Source of the DNA: Massilia norwichensis
GTDB taxonomy: Bacteria; Pseudomonadota; Gammaproteobacteria; Burkholderiales; Burkholderiaceae_D
Direction of reading: 5' to 3'
DNA length: 64,000 nt
Assembly: GCF_024753245.1 (NCBI RefSeq)
Contig: NZ_JANUGX010000012.1
Coordinates: 62,001-126,000 of the forward strand
Shown here: piece after piece, positions 35,300 through 44,084 of the stretch
Layout of the letters: each line of letters starts with the position of its first letter
How positions within the stretch are numbered: position 1 is the stretch's first letter
Notes under the pieces: model-generated
The model's database searches: none
Told to the model about the DNA's origin: nothing
Seen by the model: only the letters and a program-made list of their open reading frames with translations
Position numbers and translations under genes: made by a program

Positions 35300-37000
35300 C
35301 TATACAGGAGCCGGCTTAACAACTTTCAAACCAAGGCTGTGAATCTGCCTGTGGCAGGTCGGGTGCACCAGAACTTTGTTGCTGAGAGCTTCCGAGCCGC
35401 CGTTCACCTTGTAGACGATATGGTGAACATCCGCCTCCTCAGTCAACTCGAACCCACATACCGGGCACTTTCCCTGCTGGTCGAGGTACAGTCGAGCCCA
35501 CCGCTTGAAGAATGGCGCCTTGCGCTGCATCCTCTTTTGCAGGGTCTCTTCCAGATAGACCTCGTCCTTCGGGTCGTAAGGGTTGAACTCCCCCTTGATC
35601 TTCAAGTGCCGTAATATGGGCGTGCTAGACAGCGAGTATAACTCTAGCACATCTTCTGCACCATCTTTCTTGGCTGCATTTACGGCAAACACCCAGTTCC
35701 GATCTCCGACCGTCCGCCAATACCTGTCGCGGATGTAGTCCTTCTTCTTCCTTGGATGCCTGCGCTTGGCCCAGCGCACTAGTCGCCAGTACAGCAGCGA
35801 GTCAATGCGCGAGAAGGTTTCCTTCGCCACGACCGGACTGTGATACGCCGCCCAGCCTTTCAGCTTCAGATTCAGCGCGCGGATAAGATCCTCCTGCGTC
35901 GCCGTTGCCATGGATCTGACAACCCTTCTCAACTCGTCGTAGAACGCTTTCACATTCTTCCTGCTTGGCTTGATGAGAAGCTTCTCGGAATACTTGCGGA
36001 AGTTCCAGCCAAGGAAATCAAAGCCATCGTCGATATGCACGATCCTCGTCTTCGACTTCGAGAGCCTGAGGCCTCTCTCCGCCAGGAAGGATTCAAGCCA
36101 AGGAACGACCTCGTTCTCCAGCAGCTCTTTCGAGTCCGCAGTGATCACAAAGTCGTCGGCATACCGTATGACTCCGAGCTTGAGCTTGTTGGTCCGGACC
36201 GTGCCCCACTTCCCGATGAAATGTTCGGTAAGGCTTCCTTCCAGTCCGTTCAACGTCCAGTTCGCTAGTGCTGGGGAAATCACGCCTCCCTGCGGCGTTC
36301 CAGCGACTGTTGCAGCCAGACCTGCCTTGTCAACCACACCGCACTTCAGCCACCTTTTCAGGATCAGCTTGTCCATGCAGACGTGCTCCAATAGCCACTT
36401 GTGATTGATGTTGTCGAAGAACCCCTCAATGTCCGCGTCCAGAACCCATGCTGCCGAGATCTTCTTTCGGGCCATTTTCACGAACAGTTGGGACATCGCG
36501 TCGGCTGTGCACCGAGAGCGCCGGAACCCATACGAGTTCGGGTCACTCTTCGTTTCCAGTACCGGATCGAGCGCAAGCTGATACAGCGCTTGCATTGCCC
36601 TGTCCAGCATGGTCGGAATCCCCAAAGGGCGCATGGTTCCGTTCGCCTTGGGAATGTACACACGACGTAATGGCCGGGGGTGGTAGCCCCGCTTCTTCAA
36701 CCGGGATATCGCCCTATATTTCGACTCCCGCGTATCCCACAGCTCACGGTCGACTCCCGCCGTCCGTTTGCCTCGGTTTTCCGTCACTCGCCTCACCGCC
36801 AATGCTCTGGCAGAAAACGAGCGGGTCAGTGACCGTTGCAAGGATTTGACCCTGCGCCAGTCGCACGACGCTGTTGCCTTCGCTAGCCGGACCTGCATGG
36901 CTCTCACGTTTCGCTGGACTAGGCCCCAATCCACCGTTGCCCAATCCCTGCTGACGTGTGAGGACGCAGAACCGGCCGTCATGCCGCCAGTTACTTCCAT
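35300..37000 (-). CDS. Group II intron reverse transcriptase/maturase with HNH endonuclease
   Basis: The 566-residue protein has an N-terminal RT region (PKANGTMRPLGIPTMLDRAM, then GTPQGGVISPALAN and the catalytic RYADDF). A maturase/domain X follows (FLGWNF, LKGWAAYHSPVV), with a C-terminal HNH nuclease (CPVCG, DVHHIVYKVNGG, HPTCHRQIHS). It helps the intron splice and lets it copy itself into new DNA sites. The frame is intact and the RT and HNH residues are present, so it may still be active. The layout with HNH resembles chloroplast-like (CL) intron proteins; that class call is tentative. The start is the ATG at 37000, after GGAGG. Confidence 0.95.
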   Translation of the reverse strand: MEVTGGMTAGSASSHVSRDWATVDWGLVQRNVRAMQVRLAKATASCDWRRVKSLQRSLTRSFSARALAVRRVTENRGKRTAGVDRELWDTRESKYRAISRLKKRGYHPRPLRRVYIPKANGTMRPLGIPTMLDRAMQALYQLALDPVLETKSDPNSYGFRRSRCTADAMSQLFVKMARKKISAAWVLDADIEGFFDNINHKWLLEHVCMDKLILKRWLKCGVVDKAGLAATVAGTPQGGVISPALANWTLNGLEGSLTEHFIGKWGTVRTNKLKLGVIRYADDFVITADSKELLENEVVPWLESFLAERGLRLSKSKTRIVHIDDGFDFLGWNFRKYSEKLLIKPSRKNVKAFYDELRRVVRSMATATQEDLIRALNLKLKGWAAYHSPVVAKETFSRIDSLLYWRLVRWAKRRHPRKKKDYIRDRYWRTVGDRNWVFAVNAAKKDGAEDVLELYSLSSTPILRHLKIKGEFNPYDPKDEVYLEETLQKRMQRKAPFFKRWARLYLDQQGKCPVCGFELTEEADVHHIVYKVNGGSEALSNKVLVHPTCHRQIHSLGLKVVKPAPV

Positions 37001-38121
37001 GCTGTACCTCCATAGTCAGTGACTGTAGAGGCCGCACGTCGTCCCCGAAGGGATTACGTGCTCCCTCCTGGGTCCAATGAAATAACTACAAAGCCGGAAC
37101 AGATGCTAACGACTATTACACCTCGTGGAAGTCTGCACCCTTTCGGGCAGGACAAATCTTGAATCCCTATCCGGACCGTTACAGCCCGGCCTTCGCTTTC
37201 TCCACGATCCCCTACCCGCTATCCCAACAGCTCGCGCCTGCCTGCTCTTTCGGTGTTTTGTCCGAACAGGCGAGAAGTCGGGCTTACCACGTTCCCTGCA
37301 ATGCCGACGCGGGACTTGACCACCTCCCGCGACCTACCGTTTAGGGTCCATCTTTCCCCCGGTGACCGTTCGACGACGTGCTCTGTTTTTCAATCAGGGC
37401 ATCCGGTCACGTACCTTTTGGTTAAGGCCATCAAGCAGCTTAAGCCTTTCAATCGTCACGAGGGTTCACACGATGGTTCAGTTAATTTACCCATGCGGCA
37501 CTAGCCTTGCCCCGCAACCGCCTGCTGCTGGCAGTATCCATGCTCCACTCACGTGGCGCATGACAGTAAGAAGCTACTGTGGGACGTGTTCCTGAGGCTT
37601 CGAACCCCACCGTTACCGGTGACGCACGCTCAGTCCAGGCTACAGATGGTCGTACATCTGGTTGTGGCACCACTAAATAATCCATGGACACAACAAGGCA
37701 TCACAGAGCAGAGGTGCTCTGGACAGGAGACATGTTGCACGCCTCCCCGCTCCACTCATGACACAAAGAATGTTGTAAGCAGTTGTTACGAAAATGCCTA
37801 CAGTGACGAAAATGCTACATCCTGCCCAAATCAAGCTACAACTTCAGACAAAGGCTCGACCTGCCACCTCCATTAACGCGAGGCAACAACTCGATTGTGC
37901 AGTTCCGGAGGGAACTGATAAAGCGTCGGAGCCGAAGCGCCAGACGGTTCTCTCAGAGTGAAACTTCAGAATAATGCTCGCCAAAACGCACAAGGCCAGC
38001 TTTTGTGTCCAGGCAACACTCAACGTGTCGCACTAAAAATTCGATTGTACTGGATAGCCCGAGGTTATGGTTTATTTCCCATTTAGATAAACAGCTCAGT
38101 TACACCTCAGTTACAGCTCAG

Positions 38122-38664
38122 TTACATATCCAGTCGCGCAACCTCGAGATCGAAACCCTGCCCCACCGCGCACAGGCGCTGCACCCGTGCCGGCTTCGGT
38201 GCGGCGATCACGCCATCCTCGTAAGCCAGCACCCGCAGACCGCCCAGCGCCGCCAGTTCCAGCAGCTCACCCGGATTCAGCAGGAACGCAGGGTTCGACG
38301 GCTTGCCGAAGATTTCGTTCCCGCGGGCGAAGGTTTCGTAGATCAGCACCCCGTCCGGCGCCAGCGCGGCGGCAATCTGGCCGAACAGCGGACGGTGCAG
38401 GTAATTGGTGACGACGATGCCGGCCAGGCTGCCCGGCGCCATCGGCCAGACGGCATCCGGCGCTTCCAGGTCGTGCTGAAGCGTGGCGATGCCCGGCCCG
38501 CTTGCCGCGGCCAGCGACTGCGCATCGCGGTCGAGTGCGGTGACGGCGTGGCCCAGCGAGGCCAGCAGACGGGCATGGCGGCCGCTGCCGCAGGCCAGGT
38601 CGAGCGCCGCACCCTGGGGAATGAGCGGCGCCCAGCGCGCCACCCAGGCAGATACCTCAGACAT
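38122..38664 (-). CDS. Class I SAM-dependent methyltransferase
   Basis: The 180-residue protein has the Rossmann methyltransferase motif I LDLACGSGRHARLLA, an acidic motif II (VTALDRD) and a motif IV region IVVTNYLHRP. It resembles the small TehB/UbiE-like group. The substrate is unknown. It follows the M50-like gene by 31 bases in the dapA-bamC operon, and the group II intron lies just downstream. In related genomes this slot often holds trpS, so the gene content here differs; that comparison is from memory. Confidence 0.85.
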   Translation of the reverse strand: MSEVSAWVARWAPLIPQGAALDLACGSGRHARLLASLGHAVTALDRDAQSLAAASGPGIATLQHDLEAPDAVWPMAPGSLAGIVVTNYLHRPLFGQIAAALAPDGVLIYETFARGNEIFGKPSNPAFLLNPGELLELAALGGLRVLAYEDGVIAAPKPARVQRLCAVGQGFDLEVARLDM

Positions 38665-38695
38665 GGGATCGCCTCAACATGGCTGTGTCGTGCAA

Positions 38696-39349
38696 TCAGG
38701 TCAGGATGAAGCTCAGCGGATACACGATCACGTGCAACAGCACCTGGGACACCGCAATGATGGGAATGATCCAGTAAATGTGCAGTTTCAGCAGGATCAC
38801 GCCGAGCAGGATGAAGAAGCCGTAGGGCTCGATGCGCGCATACTTGTAGGCCAGCTTGTTCGGCAGCAGGCTGAAGACGATGCGGCCGCCATCCATCGGC
38901 GGAATCGGCAGCAGGTTAAAGGCCAGCAGCACCAGGTTGGTGATGACACCTGCTTTGGCGACCATGTTCGGGAAAGGTTCGCTGACGCCGAAGTATTGCA
39001 GGAACATGCCCAGCAGCAACCACATCAAAGCCATGCCGAAGTTGGCGGCCGTACCGGCCAGCGCCACGAAGGCCATGTCGCGCTTCGGCTTGCGCAGGCG
39101 GCCGTAGTCGATCGGCAGCGGCTTGGCGTAGCCGAAGGCAAAGCCCGTGGTCAGGTAGAGCAGCGCCGGCAGGATCACCGTGCCGAAAGGATCGATGTGG
39201 GCCAGCGGGTTGGTGGTGACACGACCGGCCGCGAAAGCGGTCATGTCGCCGAAGTATTTTGCGGCATACGCCTGGGCGGCGTTGTGCATCGTGATCGCAA
39301 AAAGAACGGGCAGCGCGTAGACTGCTAGGTTACGTATTTGTTCATCCAT
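38696..39349 (-). CDS. Site-2 protease (M50)-like membrane protein with degenerate zinc motif
   Basis: The 217-residue protein has about five or six hydrophobic segments and the fold pattern of short M50 proteins. In active members the first helix holds HExxH. Here it reads FAITMHNAAQAYAAKYFGD, so Glu is Asn and the second His is Gln. The second metal motif is kept (NLLPIPPMDGGR, with the Asp zinc ligand). With two key residues lost it is unlikely to be a zinc protease and may be a pseudoprotease. The place between yciO and dapA is the conserved one for this family. Confidence 0.85.
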   Translation of the reverse strand: MDEQIRNLAVYALPVLFAITMHNAAQAYAAKYFGDMTAFAAGRVTTNPLAHIDPFGTVILPALLYLTTGFAFGYAKPLPIDYGRLRKPKRDMAFVALAGTAANFGMALMWLLLGMFLQYFGVSEPFPNMVAKAGVITNLVLLAFNLLPIPPMDGGRIVFSLLPNKLAYKYARIEPYGFFILLGVILLKLHIYWIIPIIAVSQVLLHVIVYPLSFILT

Positions 39350-39410
39350 AAAAACGATTCTAACAGACGAACAGATGCCTGCCGAACTACAGGCGAAACT
39401 TCAGGCCGGG

Positions 39411-40034
39411 TTAGAGGCCGAATGCGCCTGGGTCGCCGCGGCCTTCGCGCAGCAGCACGGGCTCGGTGCCGGTGAGGTCGACGATGGTGGTCGGCTCGAG
39501 GGTACCGGCGCCGCCGTCGATCACCAGGTCGATCTGCTTGCCGAGGCGTTGCATCACCTCTTCCGGGTCGGACAGCATGTGGTCGTCGCCGGGCAGTTGC
39601 AGGGTGGTGCCGATCAGCGCCTCGCCCAGCTCCTCCAGCAGCGCCAGCAGGATCGCGTTCTCGGGCACGCGGATCCCGATGGTCTTGCGCGAAGGATGCG
39701 ACAAGCGGCGCGGCACCTCGTGGGTGGCATCCAGGATCACGGTGTAAGGACCGGGCGTGACCGCCTTCAGCAGGCGGTACTGGCGGTTGTCGACGCGCGC
39801 GTAGGTCGAAATCTCGGACAGGTCGCGCACCAGCAGGGTCAGGTGGTGCTTCTCGTCGACGCCGCGCAGCCGGCGCAGCTTCTCGACGGCCGCCTTGTCG
39901 TCGAGGCGGCAGACCAGGGCATAGGCGGAGTCGGTGGGCACCGCGACGATGCCGCCCGACTGGATGATCTGCGCGGCCTGGCGGACCAGGCGCGGTTGCG
40001 GGTTTTCGTGGTGGATTTCGAAGTATTGGGTCAT
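39411..40034 (-). CDS. yciO: YciO/Sua5/YrdC-family protein (threonylcarbamoyl-AMP synthase-like)
   Basis: The 207-residue protein has the YrdC fold (GGIVAVPTDSAYALVC, LRGVDEKHHLTLLV, GPYTVIL, GIRVPENAILLALLEELGEAL). YrdC/TsaC proteins make threonylcarbamoyl-AMP for tRNA t6A. Length and sequence place this one nearer YciO, a paralogue whose cellular role is less certain than that of TsaC. It is the second gene of the operon, 23 bases after the PHP gene. An essential tsaC is expected elsewhere in the genome. Confidence 0.85.
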   Translation of the reverse strand: MTQYFEIHHENPQPRLVRQAAQIIQSGGIVAVPTDSAYALVCRLDDKAAVEKLRRLRGVDEKHHLTLLVRDLSEISTYARVDNRQYRLLKAVTPGPYTVILDATHEVPRRLSHPSRKTIGIRVPENAILLALLEELGEALIGTTLQLPGDDHMLSDPEEVMQRLGKQIDLVIDGGAGTLEPTTIVDLTGTEPVLLREGRGDPGAFGL

Positions 40035-40057
40035 CGGCTACCTTTACTTGGAACCAG

Positions 40058-40891
40058 TCAGAACCAGTCGTGCCACACCGGCGTCAGTCCCGCGGGCAGC
40101 GGCGGCAGTTTGTCGAACTCCACCCTCGCCTCGCCCGGCGCGTGGAAATCGGTGCCGCGCGAGGCCAGGAAACCGTAGCGGCGCGCCACCTCGGCATAGG
40201 TCTCGTACTGGTCCGGCGTGTGGCTGCCGGTGACGACCTCGATGGCATTGCCGCCCAGCTGCTTGAATTCGTCGAGCATCGCGCCTTCGGCCACCGGCGT
40301 GAAACGGTAGCGGCCCGGATGGGCGATCACGGGAATGCCGCCGGCCTGGCGGATCCAGCCGACCGCTTCGGCCAGCGTGGCCCAGCGGTGCGGCACATAG
40401 CCCGGCTTGCCCTCGGTCAGGTATTTGCGGAACACCTCGGACGTGCTGCCGCAGGCGCCGATCTCGACCAGATAGCGGGCGAAATGGGTGCGCGACAGCA
40501 GGTCCGGGTTGCCGACGTATTTGAGTGCGCCTTCGTAGGCGCCGGGGATGCCGGCGCGCTCCAGCTGGGCGCCGATCTCGCGTCCGCGCGCATCGCGTCC
40601 GTTGCGGGTAGCGGCCAGGCCCTGCGTCAGCACGGGTTCGTCCTCGTTCACCTGCAGGCCGACCACGTGCACGGTCTCGCCGCCCCAGGTCACGGAAATC
40701 TCGACGCCCGGCACGAAGCGCATGCCGAGGTCCAGCGCCGCCTGGCGCGCGGCCTTGATGCCCTTCAGCTCGTCGTGGTCGGTCAGCGCCCAGGCGTCGA
40801 CCCCACCCTTGCGGGCATAGGCCGCCACGGCAGCGGGTGCGAGGACGCCGTCGGAGACGTTGGAATGGCAGTGGAGATCGACTTTCAGCAT
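40058..40891 (-). CDS. PHP-domain phosphatase (3',5'-nucleoside bisphosphate phosphatase type)
   Basis: The 277-residue enzyme has the PHP metal motifs DLHCHSNVSDG, LTDHDE, FVPGVEIS, VIAHPGRY and GTDFHAP. It is of the YciV/RnaAM type, which removes the 3'-phosphate from pAp and, in E. coli, trims RNA 5' ends. The ATG at 40891 begins MLKVDLHCHS; the open frame before it runs into a repeat and is not coding. It is the first gene of the operon that ends with bamC. Confidence 0.88.
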   Translation of the reverse strand: MLKVDLHCHSNVSDGVLAPAAVAAYARKGGVDAWALTDHDELKGIKAARQAALDLGMRFVPGVEISVTWGGETVHVVGLQVNEDEPVLTQGLAATRNGRDARGREIGAQLERAGIPGAYEGALKYVGNPDLLSRTHFARYLVEIGACGSTSEVFRKYLTEGKPGYVPHRWATLAEAVGWIRQAGGIPVIAHPGRYRFTPVAEGAMLDEFKQLGGNAIEVVTGSHTPDQYETYAEVARRYGFLASRGTDFHAPGEARVEFDKLPPLPAGLTPVWHDWF

Positions 40892-40932
40892 GGTGTCATT
40901 GTACCCGGATCGATCCGAACGCGACGGCCGGC

Positions 40933-40987
40933 GTGGGCACGGGGTGCCCACCCTACATGTCTCGTAGGGTGGGCTCCCCGAGCCCAC
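40933..40987. repeat. GTAGGGTGGGC-type palindromic repeat, copy B
   Basis: Same arrangement as the copy at 2569: GTGGGCACGGGGTGCCCAC, CCTAC, short spacer, GTAGG, then GTGGGCTCCCCGAGCCCAC. It lies between the alpha/beta hydrolase stop and the PHP gene start, 45-55 bases before the latter. Confidence 0.8.
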
Positions 40988-40995
40988 GTATCACA

Positions 40996-41874
40996 TCACT
41001 CAGCCAAAAACGCCTCGATCATCCGCGCCAGCATTTCCGGCTGGTCATGATGCAGCATATGCCCGGCCTCCGGCATCATCTTCGGCGTCACCTTGGCCAG
41101 GCAAGCCATGCGCCGCTCGACCTCGTGGCGCGCCTCTTCCTTCGGCCCCATCCACAGCCACATATTGGTGTGCTCGGCCTCGACCCACAGCACCGGCGCG
41201 GTGATGCGGCGCCAGCAGGCCAGCACTTCATCCACGTGGTACAGCAGTGGACCGTGCATCTTGTGCGCCGGGTCGCCCAGGATTTCCCACTGGCCATCGG
41301 CGTTCTGCGCGGCCCAGTGCTGGGCCAGGTAGGCGGCGCGTGCGGCCGGCAGGCGCGGGTTGGTCTTCTGCAGGCGCTGCGCCACTTCGTCCAGGCTGGC
41401 ATAGGGGCGCATGGCGGGCGGCGCTTTCAGCTCGTCGAGCCACTTGGCGTAGCGGCCCGGCGCCTGTTCCGGCCGGGTGGGCGCCAGGCCGAAGCCTTCC
41501 AAGTTGATCAGGCGCTTGATGCGCGCCGGGCAGATGCCGGCATACACGCTGGCGATGTTGCCGCCCATGCTGTGGCCCAGCAGGTCGACGGCCTCGCCCG
41601 GCGCGTAATGATCGAGGATGGCATCGAGGTCGGCAAAGTAGTCGGGGAACCAGTAGGTGTCCGTGCCCGGACGCTCGGTCAGGCCGAAGCCGCGCCAGTC
41701 GTGGGCGATCACGTGCCAGTCGCCCTCCAGCGCATCGACCACGAACTGGAAGGACGCCGACATGTCCATCCAGCCGTGCGCCATGAAGAGCTTGGGTGCG
41801 CCTTCGCGGCCCCAGTGCCGGACGTGGGTGCGCAGACCGCGGATGGTAAGGAATTCGGAACGGGATGGCTTCAT
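40996..41874 (-). CDS. Alpha/beta-fold hydrolase
   Basis: The 292-residue serine hydrolase has the oxyanion region MAHGWMDMSASFQ and the nucleophile elbow GHSMGG. A C-terminal His is present in PEAGHMLHHDQPE, and the likely acid is in the strand VLWVEAEHTNM. There is no signal peptide, so it is cytosolic; the substrate (an ester, lactone or epoxide) is unknown. A palindrome, GAACGACCGTTC, lies at the predicted transcription start (41903-41914), suggesting repression by a TetR-type regulator. It diverges from the gamma-carbonic anhydrase gene. Confidence 0.88.
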   Translation of the reverse strand: MKPSRSEFLTIRGLRTHVRHWGREGAPKLFMAHGWMDMSASFQFVVDALEGDWHVIAHDWRGFGLTERPGTDTYWFPDYFADLDAILDHYAPGEAVDLLGHSMGGNIASVYAGICPARIKRLINLEGFGLAPTRPEQAPGRYAKWLDELKAPPAMRPYASLDEVAQRLQKTNPRLPAARAAYLAQHWAAQNADGQWEILGDPAHKMHGPLLYHVDEVLACWRRITAPVLWVEAEHTNMWLWMGPKEEARHEVERRMACLAKVTPKMMPEAGHMLHHDQPEMLARMIEAFLAE

Positions 41875-41902
41875 GGCTTGTGCGGGATAAGATGTGAAAA
41901 TA

Positions 41903-41922
41903 GAACGACCGTTCGCATTATA
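41903..41922 (-). promoter_or_regulatory. Promoter with overlapping operator-like palindrome
   Basis: On the minus strand a TATAAT (41922-41917) is followed after two bases by GAACGGTCGTTC (41914-41903), arms of five with a two-base centre. The dyad would cover the transcription start of the hydrolase gene. Sites of this shape are common for TetR-family repressors. No tetR gene is adjacent. Confidence 0.4.
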
Positions 41923-42037
41923 GGCACAAAGCTTGATTTCCCGCTCGCCGGCCCCATCTCAGCCGCTTGTCGGACGACAGCTGGCGCGAGGGCGTAAAAT
42001 AGCGCCAATAACAACCTAAACTTTCGCGAGCACATCC

Positions 42038-42562
42038 ATGGCAATTTACCAGCTGGGCGAGCATGCGCCCGAGATCGACGCCTCGGCCTACGTGGCCGAT
42101 TCCGCCAACCTGATCGGCAAGGTGACCCTTGAAGCCAAGGCTTCGGTCTGGGACGGCGTGACGATCCGCGGCGACAACGAGCGCATCACGGTCGGCGAAA
42201 ACAGCAATGTGCAGGAAGGCACGGTGATGCACACCGACATGGGCTTCCCGCTGGTGATCGGCAAGAACGTCACCATCGGCCACCAGGCCATGCTGCACGG
42301 CTGTACCGTCGGCGACGGCTCGCTGATCGGCATCCAGGCCGTGGTGCTGAACGGCGCCAGGATCGGCAAGGGTTGCCTGGTCGGCGCCGGCGCCCTGGTG
42401 ACCGAGGGGAAGGAATTCCCGGATCACTCGCTGATCATCGGCAGCCCGGCCAAGGTAGTGCGTACCCTCACGGAAGAAGACCTGCTCCGCCTGCAAGGCA
42501 ATGCCGCCAGCTATGTCGAGCGCGGCCAGCGCTTCAAGGCGGAACTCAAGAAAATCGGATAA
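42038..42562 (+). CDS. Gamma-carbonic anhydrase family protein (YrdA/PaaY type)
   Basis: The 174-residue protein is a left-handed beta-helix of hexapeptide repeats. Three potential metal-binding histidines are H65 (VMHTD), H82 (IGHQA) and H87 (LHGCT), as in YrdA and gamma-carbonic anhydrases. Family members form trimers with zinc at the subunit boundary. Activity varies, and some act as thioesterases, so the reaction is not certain. hslO follows after three bases. Confidence 0.9.
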   Translation: MAIYQLGEHAPEIDASAYVADSANLIGKVTLEAKASVWDGVTIRGDNERITVGENSNVQEGTVMHTDMGFPLVIGKNVTIGHQAMLHGCTVGDGSLIGIQAVVLNGARIGKGCLVGAGALVTEGKEFPDHSLIIGSPAKVVRTLTEEDLLRLQGNAASYVERGQRFKAELKKIG

Positions 42563-42565
42563 AGA

Positions 42566-43522
42566 ATGACGACTGATACCAGCAAGGACATCCTGCAAAA
42601 ATTCATCTTCGACAACGCTGCCGTGCGCGGCGAGCTGGTCGAGATTTCCAACGCCTGGCGTGAGATCCAGTCGCGCCACGACTACCCAAAGGCAGTGAAG
42701 GGCTTGCTGGGCGAAATGGTTGCCGCCGCGGCGCTGCTGTCGGCCAACCTGAAGTTCAACGGCTCGATCGTGATGCAGATCTTCGGCGACGGCCCGGTCA
42801 AGCTGCTGGTGGTCGAGTGCGACGCCGAGCTGCACCTGCGCGCCACCGCCAAGCTGAGCCCGGGCGCCACGGTGCCGGACGACGCCTCGATGGCCCAGCT
42901 GCTGAACGTGGGCGGCCAGGGCCGCTTCGTGATCACCCTCGATCCGAAGGACAAGGTGCCGGGCCAGCAGCCTTACCAGGGCGTGGTGCCGCTGGTCGGC
43001 GAGGACGTGGCCACCGTGATCGAGAACTACATGCTGCGCTCGGAACAGATGGACACCAAGCTGTGGCTGGCGGCCGACGACAATGTCGCGCGCGGCCTGC
43101 TGCTGCAAAAGCTGCCGCGCAACAGCAACATCGAAGGCCAGGTCGCCCAGGCCACCGAAGAGGAAGACATCGAGACCTGGAACCGCGCGCTGGCGCTGGG
43201 CGGCACCCTGCAGCAGAAGGAACTGCTGGAGGCCGACGTGGCAACGCTGCTCAAGCGCCTGTTCTGGGAAGAGACGATCCGCGTGTTCGATCCGCTGCAC
43301 CCGGAATTCCATTGCACCTGCTCGCGCGAGAAGGTCGGCAACATGCTGAAGATGCTGGGTCGCGAAGAAGTCGATTCCGCGCTGCACGACCTCGGCCAGC
43401 TGGCGATCAACTGCGACTTCTGCGGCAAGCACTACGAGTTCGACGCGGTCGACTGCGCCCAGCTGTTCGCCGCCGACACCACCGCCGACGCGATTGCGCC
43501 GGCGTCCGATGTGAAGCACTAA
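42566..43522 (+). CDS. hslO: Redox-regulated chaperone Hsp33
   Basis: This 318-residue cytosolic holdase is switched on by oxidation. The C-terminal zinc switch has its four cysteines as C-x-C (HCTCSREK) and C-x-x-C (CDFCGK), about 30 residues apart. The N-terminal domain has the family pattern (SNAWREIQSRHDYPKAVKGLLGEM, ATAKLSPGATV). It lies three bases after the gamma-carbonic anhydrase gene and 13 bases before a thioesterase gene, so it is probably in one operon. Confidence 0.95.
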   Translation: MTTDTSKDILQKFIFDNAAVRGELVEISNAWREIQSRHDYPKAVKGLLGEMVAAAALLSANLKFNGSIVMQIFGDGPVKLLVVECDAELHLRATAKLSPGATVPDDASMAQLLNVGGQGRFVITLDPKDKVPGQQPYQGVVPLVGEDVATVIENYMLRSEQMDTKLWLAADDNVARGLLLQKLPRNSNIEGQVAQATEEEDIETWNRALALGGTLQQKELLEADVATLLKRLFWEETIRVFDPLHPEFHCTCSREKVGNMLKMLGREEVDSALHDLGQLAINCDFCGKHYEFDAVDCAQLFAADTTADAIAPASDVKH

Positions 43523-43535
43523 CCACAAGGTCCGC

Positions 43536-43958
43536 ATGCGCGACACGCCCCGCTCCGCCTTCCCGCACTTTTGCGAGATCGCTACCCGCTGGATGGACAA
43601 CGACGTCTACGGCCACGTCAACAACGTCCATTACTACAGCTACTTCGATACGGCGGTGAACCGCTTCCTGATCGAGCGGGGCGTGCTCGACATCCACGGC
43701 GGCAAGACGGTCGGTTTCGTGGTCGAGACCGGCTGTTCCTACTTCCGCTCGATCGCCTTCCCGGACACCGTGCACGTGGGTGTGCGCGTGGCCAAGCTGG
43801 GCAATTCCAGCGTGCGCTACGAGATCGGGCTGTACCGCAACGACGACGAGATGCCGGCAGCGGCCGGGCATTTCGTACACGTTTATGTGGATCGCGAATC
43901 GAATCGGCCGGTGCCGATTCCCGACGACACCCGGGCGCTGCTGGCGACGCTGTCGTAG
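43536..43958 (+). CDS. 4-hydroxybenzoyl-CoA thioesterase-fold protein (YbgC-like acyl-CoA thioesterase)
   Basis: The 140-residue hot-dog-fold protein has the motif [21 protein letters not shown], in which D23 is the likely catalytic Asp. Family members hydrolyse acyl-CoA thioesters. Its TAG stop is provided by the first bases of a GTAGGGTGGGC repeat (43954-44005), so the reading frame ends inside the repeat. It is the last gene of the set with hslO. Confidence 0.88.
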   Translation: MRDTPRSAFPHFCEIATRWMDNDVYGHVNNVHYYSYFDTAVNRFLIERGVLDIHGGKTVGFVVETGCSYFRSIAFPDTVHVGVRVAKLGNSSVRYEIGLYRNDDEMPAAAGHFVHVYVDRESNRPVPIPDDTRALLATLS

Positions 43959-44005
43959 GGTGGGCTCCCTGAGCCCACGCGTGGGCGGGGGCCGCCCACC
44001 CTACG
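43954..44005. repeat. GTAGGGTGGGC-type palindromic repeat, copy C
   Basis: The units are in the reverse arrangement to copies A and B: CGTAGGGTGGGCTCCCTGAG followed by CCCAC, then GC, then GTGGGCGGGGGCCGCCCACC followed by CTACG. The whole is an inverted repeat. It contains the stop codon of the thioesterase gene. Confidence 0.8.
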
Positions 44006-44084
44006 CATGCATATCCATTTGTTGTTGATCTGACATAGTCATACTCGGCATACTCGGCGGTATCTCCCTTCCGCCGAGGTCTTC

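Larger units (their letters stand above)
35208..38033 (-). mobile_element. Group II intron, complete, inserted upstream of dapA
   Basis: On the minus strand the element starts GTGCG (38033-38029) and ends CTACCCAAC (35216-35208). A domain V helix lies at 35249-35282 (AGC triad, GAAA tetraloop, closing arms GAGCCGT/ACGGTTC). Domain VI follows, with a likely branch-point A at 35214, seven bases from the end. The 5' exon ends TTTTTA, and TGAAAA (37392-37387) in a hairpin loop can serve as EBS1. TTGAT (37434-37430) can pair with ATCGA, at positions -12 to -8, as EBS2/IBS2. The protein gene sits in domain IV. The total length is about 2.8 kb, with about 1 kb of ribozyme before the protein. Confidence 0.82.

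Noticed and set aside
35300-37000. Reverse transcriptase as a retron or defence-associated RT
   Set aside because: The protein has maturase domain X and HNH, and a domain V/VI RNA follows it, so it is a group II intron protein.
37600-37617. tRNA T-arm-like motif GGTTCGAAGCC on the minus strand
   Set aside because: No acceptor, D or anticodon arm can be drawn around it; it is inside the group II intron ribozyme.
37627-37631. Alternative intron 5' end at GTGCGTCACC
   Set aside because: The exon sequence before it has no match to the EBS1 loop, while the end at 38033 pairs with both EBS1 and EBS2 candidates.
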